A DNA stretch of 64,000 bases from Aquimarina amphilecti (GCF_900109375.1 NZ_FOAB01000001.1:372001-436000), one strand, 5' to 3'. Counted from the first letter of the stretch, positions 35,574 through 45,916 are shown. Notes: a model not told the origin generated them from the sequence alone. Numbers and translations: made by a program.

Positions 35574-36113
35574 TTATAGTTTACTAATTTCATACGTTAC
35601 GCTTTCAACTTTTTCTTTTAATGATGTTTCTCCATCTATTTTTAATGTTTTACAGTTTAATAGTTTGATCCAATTCAAATGATTTTTCAGTGATCTTCCG
35701 GTAAAAATTGGGTTCTCATATTGATTTGCCCAATCAAGAAAGTTTTTTAATTTTTCCTGAGCAGCTTTATTTATTGATAGAACTTCTCCATATCGTTCCT
35801 TTTCCCTTTTGTACAAGCGATTCATTCTTTCTTGATTATTTAAATATATAAAAATTGCAAGATCGAATGAAGTTTCCCATTCTTTACCCCAATTTACCAT
35901 AGAACCACTAATGATGACATTTTTATATTTATTAATGTCATCTTTCAAATGTTGATTTCTAATAGCTAAGGGCACTTTTTCTTGGTAAGCAGGGACTGTT
36001 TTTTGCCAATAATAATCATCAACATCTAAATGAGTAAAATCTATATGGTTTGTTACTTCTTTTGCTAATGTTGTGGTTCCTGAACCTGACGCACCAAATA
36101 TTAGTATTTTCAT
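35574..36113 (-). CDS. Small P-loop NTPase / adenylate-kinase-like protein
   Basis: A 179-residue AAA_18-type nucleotide-binding protein. The P-loop reads GASGSGTTTLAKEV at residues 7-20; the usual Lys of GxxGxGKT is Thr, as in the subgroup of adenylate-kinase-like proteins with this motif. Other features are HLDVDDYYWQ (Walker B-like region), VIISGSMVNWGKEW and RLYKREKERYG (lid-like Arg cluster). It probably phosphorylates a small molecule; the substrate is unknown. Confidence 0.8.
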   Translation of the reverse strand: MKILIFGASGSGTTTLAKEVTNHIDFTHLDVDDYYWQKTVPAYQEKVPLAIRNQHLKDDINKYKNVIISGSMVNWGKEWETSFDLAIFIYLNNQERMNRLYKREKERYGEVLSINKAAQEKLKNFLDWANQYENPIFTGRSLKNHLNWIKLLNCKTLKIDGETSLKEKVESVTYEISKL

Positions 36114-36196
36114 TTCGTAATATTGTTTTGACTTTTTATAATGAGATCAAATATCAATAGTTCAGAAGGAAAGATCACTTGATTGTGATCAAGAAG

Positions 36197-36757
36197 TTAT
36201 GTAATTCTTTTTCGTACTCTACTTAATGTTTCGGGAGTAATTTTTAGAAAAGATGCAATTATTTTTTGTGGAAATTTCTGAAAAAGTAAAGGTTTGTTTT
36301 TAAGTATGTATTCATATTTCTCATCAGGAGTATTATTGTTATCAAAAAATGAGACCCTTGCAGTAGATTCTTCTAAGACTTTACCAATTTGAAAAAATGT
36401 AGGGGAGATAGCAATCAATTTATGTATTGAGTCTATATTTAGTTCATATACAGAACTATTCTCAAAAGCTTGTATTTCATATTCAGATGGTTTTCTACCG
36501 GTAAAGCTTTTATGGTTTATAACCCAATCGTTTTTGATACCTAAATCAATAATATTCATATTTAGATCCGTATCAATAAAATATTGATAGAAACTACCTG
36601 ATATAACAAAATGTAAAGAAGAACAGATTTCTCCTTTACGAAGTAAAAACTCATTTTTTTTGAGCTCTCTATGTTTAACTTCATTTTGTAGTAATGATGA
36701 TTCTTCCTCAGAAAAACTTCCAGCCTTATTTAGAAATTCTAGAATAGATGTATCCAT
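36197..36757 (-). CDS. Crp/Fnr-family transcriptional regulator
   Basis: A 186-residue regulator with an N-terminal cyclic-nucleotide-binding beta-roll (KKNEFLLRKGEICSSLHFVISGSF, then NIIDLGIKNDWVINHKSF) and a short C-terminal HTH (FPQKIIASFLKITPETLSRVRKR). The roll lacks the Arg-Ser pair that binds the cAMP phosphate in E. coli CRP, so the ligand may differ. This type is common and diverse in Bacteroidota. No target is obvious; the neighbours are unknown genes. Confidence 0.9.
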   Translation of the reverse strand: MDTSILEFLNKAGSFSEEESSLLQNEVKHRELKKNEFLLRKGEICSSLHFVISGSFYQYFIDTDLNMNIIDLGIKNDWVINHKSFTGRKPSEYEIQAFENSSVYELNIDSIHKLIAISPTFFQIGKVLEESTARVSFFDNNNTPDEKYEYILKNKPLLFQKFPQKIIASFLKITPETLSRVRKRIT

Positions 36758-36829
36758 TGGTTTTGCGGTTTTCTAAATATAAAGTTTGTATGGCGAAAAA
36801 CATCATTATCCTTAATATCATGATGATAT

Positions 36830-38050
36830 TTATTCGACATTTTGTTTAAATTTTAAGGATTCATTTCTATTGGTAACTATGATATTATAAGTGCCTTTTT
36901 TTAAACTAAGATTACAGCTTTCTTGTACCGATCTAACTTCTGTAATATCCATAGGTACAGCTTTATTTATATCTTCCCCTTCTTTATATGCTAAAACCAT
37001 GATTGGGAAAGCAATTTGGATTTTTTCTAAATCGACGACAACATTTTGATTTCCATTTTTAAACAACCAGTCAGGTCTATTATTAATATAGCTAGAGGTT
37101 GGATGGAAAACAGCAATATCTGACCATGCATCACCTTTTTCATGTTTTAATGGTTGTCCATTTTCATTATTAATAATAATAGAGGATTCTTTAATTTTAA
37201 GAGCATTGAGAAATGGAGAATTAAATTCAGGTGTACCTTTTTGACTATATTTAACTTGATCTATAGTCAACGGATTTATTCCTGTATATTCGGTTAATCT
37301 ACCCGCCATTGCTTTTTCCCAGTATTCATAGTTTCCCTCCAGTGCATGATCATATCCACAGTGAATTAGAAATTTCTCGTTTGGTTTTTCTTCAATAACT
37401 TTTTGGATATTTTTTGCCTGATCAATTTCTCTAGGTTTTCCATTGGCTTCTTGATTCTTAGTTTCATAAGGGAAAATAGTATATCCAATCTCAAGTGCTT
37501 CTCTAATAAGATTGCCGAATTGAGGGTCTTTTGTATAATAACCGGTTTTTTGTATTGGGTATTTTCTAATTCTATTAAGAGAATCTAAATCATCTTTGTA
37601 AGATAATGCTTCAAGGCCTAAGTTTTTATACCCTAAATCATATAGTCTTTTTAGAAGTGATTTAGTGAATGAACGATGAAAAGAATTATGATGCGCTTCA
37701 TTTATAATAATCACTTGATTTTTTTCTGCTTGTTCTAATATGTAATCATCGGCGTTAATTTTAGTGTATTTTTGATTTATAGAATCTACTTGATCTACAG
37801 TAAAACCTTTTCGTTTTATACCCATTGCGGTATCCCATTGAGTCAATGCATTTCTATAATCTCCTTTGCTGGCATATTGCGAAGCTGCTATTTGATATTT
37901 CCATGAAACAGTATCTTTAGCCAATTGAGCTTCTATTTCAGAAGAAAGCATATATTTTGTTTTAAAATCTACCTTTTCGATTATTTTTTTTTCCTCTTTA
38001 CAAGAAACCATTAAAAGGGTCGATATTAATAAGAAATATGTTACTTTCAT
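36830..38050 (-). CDS. Lipoprotein related to the EreA/ChaN (Tiki-like) fold
   Basis: A 406-residue lipoprotein (MKVTYFLLISTLLMVSCKE lipobox). After a TPR-like segment (WKYQIAASQYASKGDYRNALTQWDTAM split over residues 49-75) comes a catalytic-looking domain starting VIIINEAHHNSFHRSF and continuing YKNLGLEALSYKDD, PYET and FLIHCGYDHALEGNY, the E/H pattern seen in erythromycin-esterase-like and ChaN/TraB proteins. The C-terminal ~80 residues are beta-rich. No resistance role is implied; the substrate is unknown. Confidence 0.7.
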   Translation of the reverse strand: MKVTYFLLISTLLMVSCKEEKKIIEKVDFKTKYMLSSEIEAQLAKDTVSWKYQIAASQYASKGDYRNALTQWDTAMGIKRKGFTVDQVDSINQKYTKINADDYILEQAEKNQVIIINEAHHNSFHRSFTKSLLKRLYDLGYKNLGLEALSYKDDLDSLNRIRKYPIQKTGYYTKDPQFGNLIREALEIGYTIFPYETKNQEANGKPREIDQAKNIQKVIEEKPNEKFLIHCGYDHALEGNYEYWEKAMAGRLTEYTGINPLTIDQVKYSQKGTPEFNSPFLNALKIKESSIIINNENGQPLKHEKGDAWSDIAVFHPTSSYINNRPDWLFKNGNQNVVVDLEKIQIAFPIMVLAYKEGEDINKAVPMDITEVRSVQESCNLSLKKGTYNIIVTNRNESLKFKQNVE

Positions 38051-38083
38051 AATTGTAATTAATTTTAATAAAAATAGTAGCTA

Positions 38084-39928
38084 TTATATACTATTTACAA
38101 AATCTAGAAATATCTTTTTGTGAAGCTCTAAATTTAAGTTAGAAGAAAGCGCTACTCTAACTATATAATCTTTGTCACCTTCTTTAGTAGTTCCTTGAGT
38201 GGAGGTAGCGGGTATAGTCCAGTAACACCCTTTTAACTGACCATAACTAACACAAAACTTACTCTCATCTGGAATCTCATTAATCATTAAGTTGATTAAT
38301 TTTAGATTTAAGGCTCTTTTATAGGTTTCTCTTTCATCATCAGTATTTCCCTTGGTAGGAAGATCTAAAGAAAAAACAGAAGGAGTAAACCCTTTACTAG
38401 CTAACTCTTCTGAAACAAAATTAATTTTTGCTTTTGGTAATTCCTTCTTTATAAAATTTACAAAATCACGTGTGTTTTTATAAGCATCAGCAATTCTTTG
38501 ATTCATAGAAGGCAATTGCTTTGCTAATATATCCATTTGTAGATCAGTAGCTTCATTATCACATAGTCTCAAATGTGTTTCTATTTTTTCCATTAAAGCA
38601 GCAGATTTGTTATTAGCTACACAATAACCAGCAGTACATTTACCACCACTTGGAAATTTTGAACCACTAACATAAGCTATGGTTTTAACAGAGGATAGTA
38701 TTTCGTTTTCGCCCAAGAAATGAACATTAGGACAAAATGTTTGATCTAGAATAAAAACTGGATCAACTGCAGTTTGACCATCACTAGTTTTACGTACTTT
38801 ACTTAAGACTGCTTCTAATTGTTCAAGATTAGGAACCTCAACTCTAGGGTTTGTTGGTATTTCAGCAATTATATATGGTACTGCATCTTGTTCAGCTATT
38901 TTATTTAAAACTACTTCAATAGTCTGAACCATATCCTGACCACCATCTACAGGTAAATCAACGACTTCAATCATATCACTACACGCGGCTACACGTCTTG
39001 CTTGATCATTTGTACCTCCATAACAGTTTGGTGGTACTACAATTTTTATAGCTTTTCCTTTATGATGTTCCATCGCATGATGTACTAATCCCATTACAAT
39101 AGCATATTGCATCGATAGTCCGCTAGATCCTACAAGACCATTTACAGTAGTGCCAGTAATTTCTTTTATAGCGTTTAAAACAATTGCTTTGTTTGTATCA
39201 ACGTCACTATTCGAATCAGATGGAGATGATTGTTGGATTAAATCTTTTAGAACCACTAAGGTGTTAGCAGGTGTCATCGCAATAGTTTCTCTTCTTCTTA
39301 CGTGTTGAACTTCTGAAATGTACCCTTTATTATCATCTCCATTTATTAAAATTACACTACCTAAAGAGGCATGAATATTAATAAAAAAATCAATATTTGG
39401 TTGAACGTTAAATTCAGCAATATTACCTTGTTGTGAAATGAAAATAGTACTTCCATTATATGCAGGAATTTCATTTACATTTTCTACTTTTTTTAGATCA
39501 AATAGATACCCATAAATGTTTTTTAACACATCACTATCGAAACAGTTAGGTAATTCACCAGTATATATTATTTGTGTTTTTTTATTAGCTAATAAGTTGG
39601 TTCTTAGAACCGCCATAATTGGAGTAGTCTTAGACGAAAAACTAATTACATTTTCTGAGTTTTGTTTATGTAATTTAGCAATAGCCCATTCTAGTATACA
39701 AGATAATGGATGACCAAGTCTTATGTAATCATATGCCGTAGGTAATTCACTGAGCGATGATGGCTGTATATTGTTATCGTTAAATAGGGTCTCAAAACTT
39801 TCTAAGAATTGACTTTTAGCTAATTCTTCATTATAAATATCAAGTCGATGCGTTGTTAAATTTAACCAATCGGCAGGCATATTTTTTACTACCTTTTTAA
39901 TATAATTTAATATGTTATTGTTTTGCAT
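38084..39928 (-). CDS. Cys/Met-metabolism-type PLP-dependent enzyme
   Basis: A 614-residue fold-type I PLP enzyme, longer than the usual 380-430 residues of cystathionine synthases/lyases because of an N-terminal ~200-residue extension. The PLP lysine is probably Lys424 in YVSGSKFPSGGKCTAGYC; GLVGSSGLSMQYAIVMGLVHH is the cofactor phosphate region and FILDQTFCPNVHFLG contains the ring-stacking Asp region. The active site likely handles a sulfur amino acid or homoserine ester, but the extension and divergent motifs prevent a finer call. It has no operon partner on the same strand nearby. Confidence 0.8.
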   Translation of the reverse strand: MQNNNILNYIKKVVKNMPADWLNLTTHRLDIYNEELAKSQFLESFETLFNDNNIQPSSLSELPTAYDYIRLGHPLSCILEWAIAKLHKQNSENVISFSSKTTPIMAVLRTNLLANKKTQIIYTGELPNCFDSDVLKNIYGYLFDLKKVENVNEIPAYNGSTIFISQQGNIAEFNVQPNIDFFINIHASLGSVILINGDDNKGYISEVQHVRRRETIAMTPANTLVVLKDLIQQSSPSDSNSDVDTNKAIVLNAIKEITGTTVNGLVGSSGLSMQYAIVMGLVHHAMEHHKGKAIKIVVPPNCYGGTNDQARRVAACSDMIEVVDLPVDGGQDMVQTIEVVLNKIAEQDAVPYIIAEIPTNPRVEVPNLEQLEAVLSKVRKTSDGQTAVDPVFILDQTFCPNVHFLGENEILSSVKTIAYVSGSKFPSGGKCTAGYCVANNKSAALMEKIETHLRLCDNEATDLQMDILAKQLPSMNQRIADAYKNTRDFVNFIKKELPKAKINFVSEELASKGFTPSVFSLDLPTKGNTDDERETYKRALNLKLINLMINEIPDESKFCVSYGQLKGCYWTIPATSTQGTTKEGDKDYIVRVALSSNLNLELHKKIFLDFVNSI

Positions 39929-40081
39929 GATTTTTACCTTTAGATAGGTTGGTAATATACATTAAATTGATTTTTTTTAAAGCTTTTTCAAAACGTTTTA
40001 TTTGACTCTTTAAATCATTAATGCTATAAACTTGGTAATTAGATTATAAATAGTTTTAATAGTTTGCTTTTATTCGATTAG

Positions 40082-41692
40082 TCAATTTTTTAATGGCGTA
40101 TTCATCCAATATTCTGATACGTTTTCCGGAGTAGTGATAGGTTGATAATTTTTGGATATTGGTTTTGTTTTTATCATAAATGACGTATTCTCACTTTTTG
40201 TACTAACATTATTAAGTTCTTGAACAAAAAACTCTCTAAATTGATTATATGAGACAGACTCCTGCTCATAAACAATATTACCATAGATGTCTTTTACATT
40301 TTTAACTTCAATGGAGACACCTTTACTACTGGATTTATTAAAGGATTGTATCATTTTGGGAAGAAAAAAAGCTTTTTTATCTTCTGGGTATAGATGTACA
40401 GCCTTTTTTTTAACTGCTATACTATCAATTCGTAACTTTATTTCTTTATACCATAATCGATAATTACTTTTCTTCACAGCATCTTTTAAGAATGGAGTGT
40501 TATTAAAAATAAGTTCAAAACGCTTTTTTTCATGATTGATTTTTGCGGCTATTGGTTTAAATTTAGGAGGTTGTAACACTTCAAAAGTATTATTAAAGGA
40601 GATGTAATTAGGATACATTAGATTATTATTTGCCCGATATTCTACAATGATTTCAAAAAGTAGTTTACCTTGATTTTTTTTAAGAATTTCGATGTTGTCT
40701 GATTGCTCCCCGCTTATACTTGATTTTTCTCTATCATAAACAGCATATTCCATTTTGTAAATTTTGAAATCCCCTTTACTAATATAAATTCTTCCTTCTA
40801 CTTTTATATTTTCCTTGTTTTTTAAAATTTTAATAGCGTAAAGAGATACGCCATTAATAGAAGTCTCTGGAAGAAGTTTAAATCTATGACTTCTAATAAG
40901 ATCTTTATTTAAACGATTTACAAAATCATAAGCATTAATATTATGATTTCTAATCGCATCGTGTAAGCGAAGAATTGTGTATTCATTTCCTCCTTGACCA
41001 TCTAAAGTCGCTTTAGAGATAATTTTACTTCTATTAATATAATCATACGGTCTCGAGGCAATAGTATCTTTAGGAAAATCTATATTGTTTTTATAAGAGT
41101 ATAAAGATGTTTCGGTTGTTTTTAAATCTTCTGAACCAAAACCCTTGTCAAAAACCTTAAGTATAGCTTCATTCATATTAAGATAATCGCCATCTTTTAT
41201 TTGATAATCTCTATAATAGCCAACATAAGAAAAAGGTGTAAAGGGGTAGTTTTCTGGGATTCTATCTAGGGCAGTTCTAATAATTTTTCTTGCACTTTTT
41301 CTTCTTTTCGTTTTTGCAGCAACGATTTTTACTTCATCTAATAATTCTATTTTTTCTATCAGCTTTATTAAATTAACTTTATCTTCTTTTAGGTTAGATA
41401 ATAGTATTTCTTTTGATAGATATCCTATAGATGATATAATCAACGTATCAGTATTTTTTTTAAATGTATATGGAATTCTAAAGCCTCCATCTGCATTAGA
41501 AATTAACCCTCTTTTTTTGTTTTTTATTATAACAGTTGCAAAAGATATTGGAGTTTGCTTCTTAGCATCGATTAATTTACCTTCAATGAAGGTGTCATCT
41601 TGACCGAATATTTGTACCGATTGCAAAATAATAATGAAGGTTAAGGTAGAACGTATTATTCTGAAGATTGTATACATTCGATTTATTTTCAT
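40082..41692 (-). CDS. Envelope protein with N-terminal carboxypeptidase-regulatory-like domain
   Basis: A 536-residue exported protein. A signal segment (IIRSTLTFIIILQSVQIFGQ) is followed by a CarboxypepD_reg-like beta-sandwich (IEGKLIDAKKQTPISFATVI, SNADGGFRI, SSIGYLSKEI), as at the N-terminus of SusC/TonB-dependent receptors, but no barrel follows. The rest is beta-strand-rich (PENYPFTPFSYVGYYRDYQI, GRIYISKGDFKIYKMEYAVYD) and probably periplasmic. It starts 6 bases after the NTF2-like gene 41699-42184 and is co-transcribed with it. The function is unknown. Confidence 0.78.
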   Translation of the reverse strand: MKINRMYTIFRIIRSTLTFIIILQSVQIFGQDDTFIEGKLIDAKKQTPISFATVIIKNKKRGLISNADGGFRIPYTFKKNTDTLIISSIGYLSKEILLSNLKEDKVNLIKLIEKIELLDEVKIVAAKTKRRKSARKIIRTALDRIPENYPFTPFSYVGYYRDYQIKDGDYLNMNEAILKVFDKGFGSEDLKTTETSLYSYKNNIDFPKDTIASRPYDYINRSKIISKATLDGQGGNEYTILRLHDAIRNHNINAYDFVNRLNKDLIRSHRFKLLPETSINGVSLYAIKILKNKENIKVEGRIYISKGDFKIYKMEYAVYDREKSSISGEQSDNIEILKKNQGKLLFEIIVEYRANNNLMYPNYISFNNTFEVLQPPKFKPIAAKINHEKKRFELIFNNTPFLKDAVKKSNYRLWYKEIKLRIDSIAVKKKAVHLYPEDKKAFFLPKMIQSFNKSSSKGVSIEVKNVKDIYGNIVYEQESVSYNQFREFFVQELNNVSTKSENTSFMIKTKPISKNYQPITTPENVSEYWMNTPLKN

Positions 41693-41698
41693 TAGGTC

Positions 41699-42151
41699 CT
41701 AGTGTTTATTTGATTTTTTAAACTGCCAAAGAACATTTGTAATTTTCCATTGATCATTGAGCTTTACTATATGCATATAATCAATCCAATCGTCTGCAAT
41801 TAATTTTACAGAAGCAATGTTTTCAAAAACATCAAGAATAATAACTTCCTTTTTAGGTTTTTCAGGAAACTTGTCTCCATTAATATTATAGGTTTCAGCT
41901 AGTAAAATCATGGCATCTGTAAAGGTTTCTCTCAAATATTGTTTATTTGTTTTTTTATCGGTCCAAAAAGTTCGTTTAACCATTCTAGGATGTGCACTTC
42001 GTTCAAATTGTTCCGGTTTAACTTCATGTTGTGATTCTATATAATCCAAGGCTGCTTGTTTTATGTTTAAAGAATCTTGTTTAGTTTGAGCGTTTATATA
42101 GGTGGTAAATAACACTAATAAAAAAACTTTAATGATCACATCTCGTTTCAT
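41699..42151 (-). CDS. Exported NTF2-like (putative lumazine-binding type) protein
   Basis: Start set at the ATG at 42151 (MKRDVIIKVFLLVLFTTYINAQ, a signal peptide); an upstream TTG at 42184 would add 11 residues before it. The mature ~130 residues show an NTF2-like cone fold: an initial helix (SLNIKQAALDYIESQHEV), strands VIILDVFENIASVKLIADDW and DYMHIVKLNDQWKITNVLW. Relatives are secreted proteins of unknown function in Bacteroidota. It overlaps the transcription unit of the regulatory-domain protein that follows after 6 bases. Confidence 0.78.
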   Translation of the reverse strand: MKRDVIIKVFLLVLFTTYINAQTKQDSLNIKQAALDYIESQHEVKPEQFERSAHPRMVKRTFWTDKKTNKQYLRETFTDAMILLAETYNINGDKFPEKPKKEVIILDVFENIASVKLIADDWIDYMHIVKLNDQWKITNVLWQFKKSNKH

Positions 42152-42287
42152 AAGTATCTTAGGAATTAATTCAACTATAACCAAGTTTAACCTGATCTAT
42201 ATGCTTATTAATTACTAAGTAAATATATAATTATATATAAGTAAAGATGTGTCGTTATTTTTAATAGTATTTTATGATTCTATAATA

Positions 42288-44600
42288 TTATTGGTTGTGA
42301 TTTTCTTTTAAAATTTTAGCTACTAGTTCTTTAGTAATTTTTTTTCCTGTAGTTTTAGTTCGTAACATTTCAAATGTATATCTAAAGTCACAACCGTTTT
42401 TGAATTCACTACAGCCGTAAGCAGTTTTCCCTTTCAGGATGTGTCCTTTTTTACATTTAGGACATTCCATTTGATCAGGTGTACTGGTCGTAGTAGTTAA
42501 TTTTGTTTTCTTCTCTTCTAAAATAATATTAAAATGATCATCAAAACGAAGTAAACCTTCTGTAAGTCCGTTTTCTGATTTAAAACCTTTTAAGTTAACA
42601 GTACATCCTTTTTTTACTAATCGAATATATTGTTTTTCAGATATTTTTTTATTTAGATACGTAAATGGTAGCTGTAAACTGCACCCTTCTTTAAACGCGC
42701 TACAACCATAAGCAGATTTTCCTTTTAGGATTTTTCCTTTCTTGCATTTAGGGCAAAGCTCTTCCATTATTGTGGAAGCCTTTTTAGTTTTTTTTGTATT
42801 CGTTTTTTGAGTTTTTTTATTGGTTGTATAAGATATATTAGCTCTTGTTTTCTCTGTTCTTACTTCATACACCAAATGGTCCACCATTTGTTTCATATTT
42901 TTTATGAAAGCTCCTGCATTAAAAGAACCTTTTTCAATTTCTTTTAGCTGCTTTTCCCATCTTCCTGTTAACTCAGCAGAAATAAGTAGTTTATTCTGAA
43001 TAGTGTCAATAAGCTGAATACCTGTACTAGTTGGCAAGATTTGTTTTTTATTTCGCTCTATATATTTACGTTTAAATAGCGTTTCAATAATGTTTGCTCT
43101 TGTAGATGGTCTACCAATACCATTTTCTTTCATAAGCTCTCGCATCTCATCATCATCTACTTGTTTTCCTGCAGTTTCCATAGCTCTAAGTAAGGTAGCT
43201 TCTGTAAACTGTTTTGGGGGTTTAGTTTCTTTTTCAAGAAAAGTTGGTTCATGAGGTCCTTTTTCTCCTTTTGTAAAAACAGGAAGAATTCCGGTTTCTT
43301 TTTTATTAGGAGCATTTGGATTCTCAAAAACCACTCGCCATCCTTTGTCTAAAATAACTTTGCCCGTGGTTTTAAAAGAAACTGAATCAGCTTTACCGAT
43401 TACCGTAGTATTTGCTACTTTACAATCATCATAGAATACCGCAATAAAACGTTTTGTAATAATATCATATACTTGTTTTTGATTATACTGCAGGTTTATT
43501 TGTTCACCAGTGGGAATAATAGCGTGGTGATCTGTTACTTTTTTATCATTAAAAACCTTTGAAGATTTTTTAATTTTTTTGTCTAATATAGGTTTAGTTA
43601 ATGCACTATAATCAGTCAAATTTCTTAAGATGCCAGGAACTTTTGGGTATACATCGTTTGGTAGAAATGTAGTATCTACTCTAGGATATGTAACAACTTT
43701 TTGTTCATAAAGCCTCTGGACAATCTTTAATGTTTCATCCGCAGAAAATCCAAATTTAGTATTACAGTATACTTGTAATCCAGTAAGATCAAATAATTTA
43801 GGAGCATATTCTTTACCGTCTTTTTTCGTGATAGAAACAATTTCGAAATCACTTTGCTTTACTTTATTGGCTAATAATTCTCCGTCTTCTTTTTTTAAGA
43901 ATCGGCCTTCCTCATAACTAAATAAAGTATCTCTATATAATGTTTGTAATTCCCAATATGGTTGTGGTATAAAGTTTTGAATTTCTTTATATCTATGAAC
44001 AACCATGGCAAGACTAGGAGTTTGAACACGACCTATAGACAATACTTGTTTGTAACCTCCATGTTTTACCGTATATAATCTGGTTGCATTCATTCCTAAT
44101 AACCAATCTCCAATAGCTCTAGAAAACCCAGCATAATAAAGGTTATCATATTGTTTAGATGGTTTTAGATTGTCAAAACCTTCTTTAATCGCTTCTGTAG
44201 TTAATGATGAAATCCACAATCGTTGTATTTCACCTACGTATCCAGCTTGGTTAATCACCCATCGTTGTATGAGTTCTCCTTCTTGTCCAGCATCCCCACA
44301 GTTAATTACTAAACTTGCCTTGTCGAATAAGGATTTAACAATATTAAATTGTTTTTGAATCCCTTGATTATCTACAACTTTTGTTTTGAATTTTTCTGGA
44401 AGCATTGGTAGATTGTTTAGGTCCCAACTTTTCCAGTGTGGTTTATAATCATTTGGTTCAAATAGGGTGCATAAGTGTCCAAAGGTATAGGTAACAGCAT
44501 ATCCATTTCCTTCATAATAGCCATCACGTTTCGTGTTAGCTCCTAAAACAGTAGCAATTTCTCTAGCGACACTTGGTTTTTCGGCTATACAAACCTTCAT
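42288..44600 (-). CDS. topB: DNA topoisomerase III
   Basis: Type IA topoisomerase of 770 residues. The Toprim start MKVCIAEKPSVAREIATVLGA, the metal site NCGDAGQEGELIQRW, the catalytic Tyr305 in VVTYPRVDT, and LLRAMETAGKQVDDDEMRELM with GIGRPSTRANIIETL are all present. The C-terminus carries two zinc-ribbon-like topoisomerase C4 modules (CPKCKKGKILKGKSAYGC and CPKCKKGHILKGKTAYGC) with the weaker CPKC partners. It relaxes and decatenates DNA. Some topB genes sit on mobile elements, but nothing mobile is visible here. Confidence 0.96.
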   Translation of the reverse strand: MKVCIAEKPSVAREIATVLGANTKRDGYYEGNGYAVTYTFGHLCTLFEPNDYKPHWKSWDLNNLPMLPEKFKTKVVDNQGIQKQFNIVKSLFDKASLVINCGDAGQEGELIQRWVINQAGYVGEIQRLWISSLTTEAIKEGFDNLKPSKQYDNLYYAGFSRAIGDWLLGMNATRLYTVKHGGYKQVLSIGRVQTPSLAMVVHRYKEIQNFIPQPYWELQTLYRDTLFSYEEGRFLKKEDGELLANKVKQSDFEIVSITKKDGKEYAPKLFDLTGLQVYCNTKFGFSADETLKIVQRLYEQKVVTYPRVDTTFLPNDVYPKVPGILRNLTDYSALTKPILDKKIKKSSKVFNDKKVTDHHAIIPTGEQINLQYNQKQVYDIITKRFIAVFYDDCKVANTTVIGKADSVSFKTTGKVILDKGWRVVFENPNAPNKKETGILPVFTKGEKGPHEPTFLEKETKPPKQFTEATLLRAMETAGKQVDDDEMRELMKENGIGRPSTRANIIETLFKRKYIERNKKQILPTSTGIQLIDTIQNKLLISAELTGRWEKQLKEIEKGSFNAGAFIKNMKQMVDHLVYEVRTEKTRANISYTTNKKTQKTNTKKTKKASTIMEELCPKCKKGKILKGKSAYGCSAFKEGCSLQLPFTYLNKKISEKQYIRLVKKGCTVNLKGFKSENGLTEGLLRFDDHFNIILEEKKTKLTTTTSTPDQMECPKCKKGHILKGKTAYGCSEFKNGCDFRYTFEMLRTKTTGKKITKELVAKILKENHNQ

Positions 44601-44755
44601 GAGTATATCTTTGTTGTACGCCGGAAAATTAAGGAATTTTAAATAAAAAAGATAGTTATAGTGGTTGAGGATATCACGTTTTAATATACCAGAATCACGA
44701 TCTGACTAGGAAAGATACTGTATATCAGCCAAATTTGTGTAAAACCTTTACTGAT

Positions 44756-45916
44756 ATGAATACAACAGGATTTAATAGAAGAAAATTTTTACAAATGGGA
44801 AGTACATTAACGGTAGCAAGTACTATATCTCCAATATCGTATGGAGCATCTTTATTAGATAATAATACTTTGGAATTCATGGGGAGTGATAAAAACATTA
44901 GGCTATTCTCTAATGAAAACCCTTATGGCCCTTCAAATAAAGTATTAGATGCAATTGCTAAGAATGCTAATCGAGTAAATAGATATGCATCGTTTCATTC
45001 CTATTCTACGGATACACTAAAAGAAAAGATTGCAAATATTAATGGAATAGAACAGAATCAAATTATTTTTGGACATGGATCTTTTGAAATACTATGTATG
45101 CTTACCCGGACATTTGGTCAAGAACAAGATAGTATTATAGTTCCAGCAACTACATTTAATGTGACAGCTGCTTTTGCGGATAGGATTTTTGATCATAAAG
45201 TAAAAAGAATAAAGCTCACAAAAGAAATGGATATTGATTTGGAAACTACTAAAAAAGCCATCACAAAAAATACAAAGCTTGTCTATATATGTAATCCAAA
45301 TAATCCAACGGGAAAATCTTTATTAGCAAAAGAACTAGAATCTTTTTGTAAACAAGTAGCCACTCCTAGTTGCACTGTAGCGATTGATGAAGCTTACATA
45401 GAGTTAATGGAGCCTTTAAAAAAATTAGATACTATTGAATTATTGAAGCAGAAATATAATGTGCTAATTATTAGAACTTTCTCTAAAGCATATGGCTTAG
45501 CAGGTCTAAGAGTTGGGTATGCAATGGGGTCATCAGAAACAATAGCTAAGCTATATCACGAGTCTTATACTTTTGGAGGATTAATAGGTAATCCAGGAAT
45601 CGTGGCTGCACTTACTGCATTAGATGATACTACTTATGTTGAGGCATATCGAAAAAAGAACTCACAGGTAAGAGCATGTATGGAAAAATGTTTGGAAGAA
45701 TTGGGGTTAAAATATTTGAAAAGTGATACTAATTTTATGTTGATAGATGTAAAAGATGTTAAACGTCTAAAAGAAGAATTAGTGCCATTTGGTATTGCAA
45801 TTTTTCCAAGTGGTGGGAAACATTATCCAACTTGGGCTCGGATAAGTATAGGAACCTTGGAACAGATGAAAACATTCTTAAATGCTATAAATACTATGAA
45901 GTGGTTGAAGTCATAA
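44756..45916 (+). CDS. Tat-exported aminotransferase (histidinol-phosphate aminotransferase-like)
   Basis: A fold-type I PLP aminotransferase of 386 residues. Start chosen at ATG 44756, because the N-terminus then begins MNTTGFNRRKFLQMGS, a twin-arginine signal (NRRKFLQM), followed by a hydrophobic stretch ending near SYGASLL. Catalytic motifs are FSNENPYGPSNKV, YICNPNNPTGKSL, AIDEAYIEL and the PLP lysine Lys244 in RTFSKAYGLAGLRVGYA. Tat export of a folded PLP enzyme to the periplasm is unusual for the HisC family. The substrate is unknown; aroC follows 144 bases later but needs no aminotransferase. Confidence 0.87.
   Translation: MNTTGFNRRKFLQMGSTLTVASTISPISYGASLLDNNTLEFMGSDKNIRLFSNENPYGPSNKVLDAIAKNANRVNRYASFHSYSTDTLKEKIANINGIEQNQIIFGHGSFEILCMLTRTFGQEQDSIIVPATTFNVTAAFADRIFDHKVKRIKLTKEMDIDLETTKKAITKNTKLVYICNPNNPTGKSLLAKELESFCKQVATPSCTVAIDEAYIELMEPLKKLDTIELLKQKYNVLIIRTFSKAYGLAGLRVGYAMGSSETIAKLYHESYTFGGLIGNPGIVAALTALDDTTYVEAYRKKNSQVRACMEKCLEELGLKYLKSDTNFMLIDVKDVKRLKEELVPFGIAIFPSGGKHYPTWARISIGTLEQMKTFLNAINTMKWLKS

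Noticed and set aside
42288..44600. topB as a sign of an integrative element
   Set aside because: Neighbours are ordinary chromosomal genes with no conjugation or partition genes.
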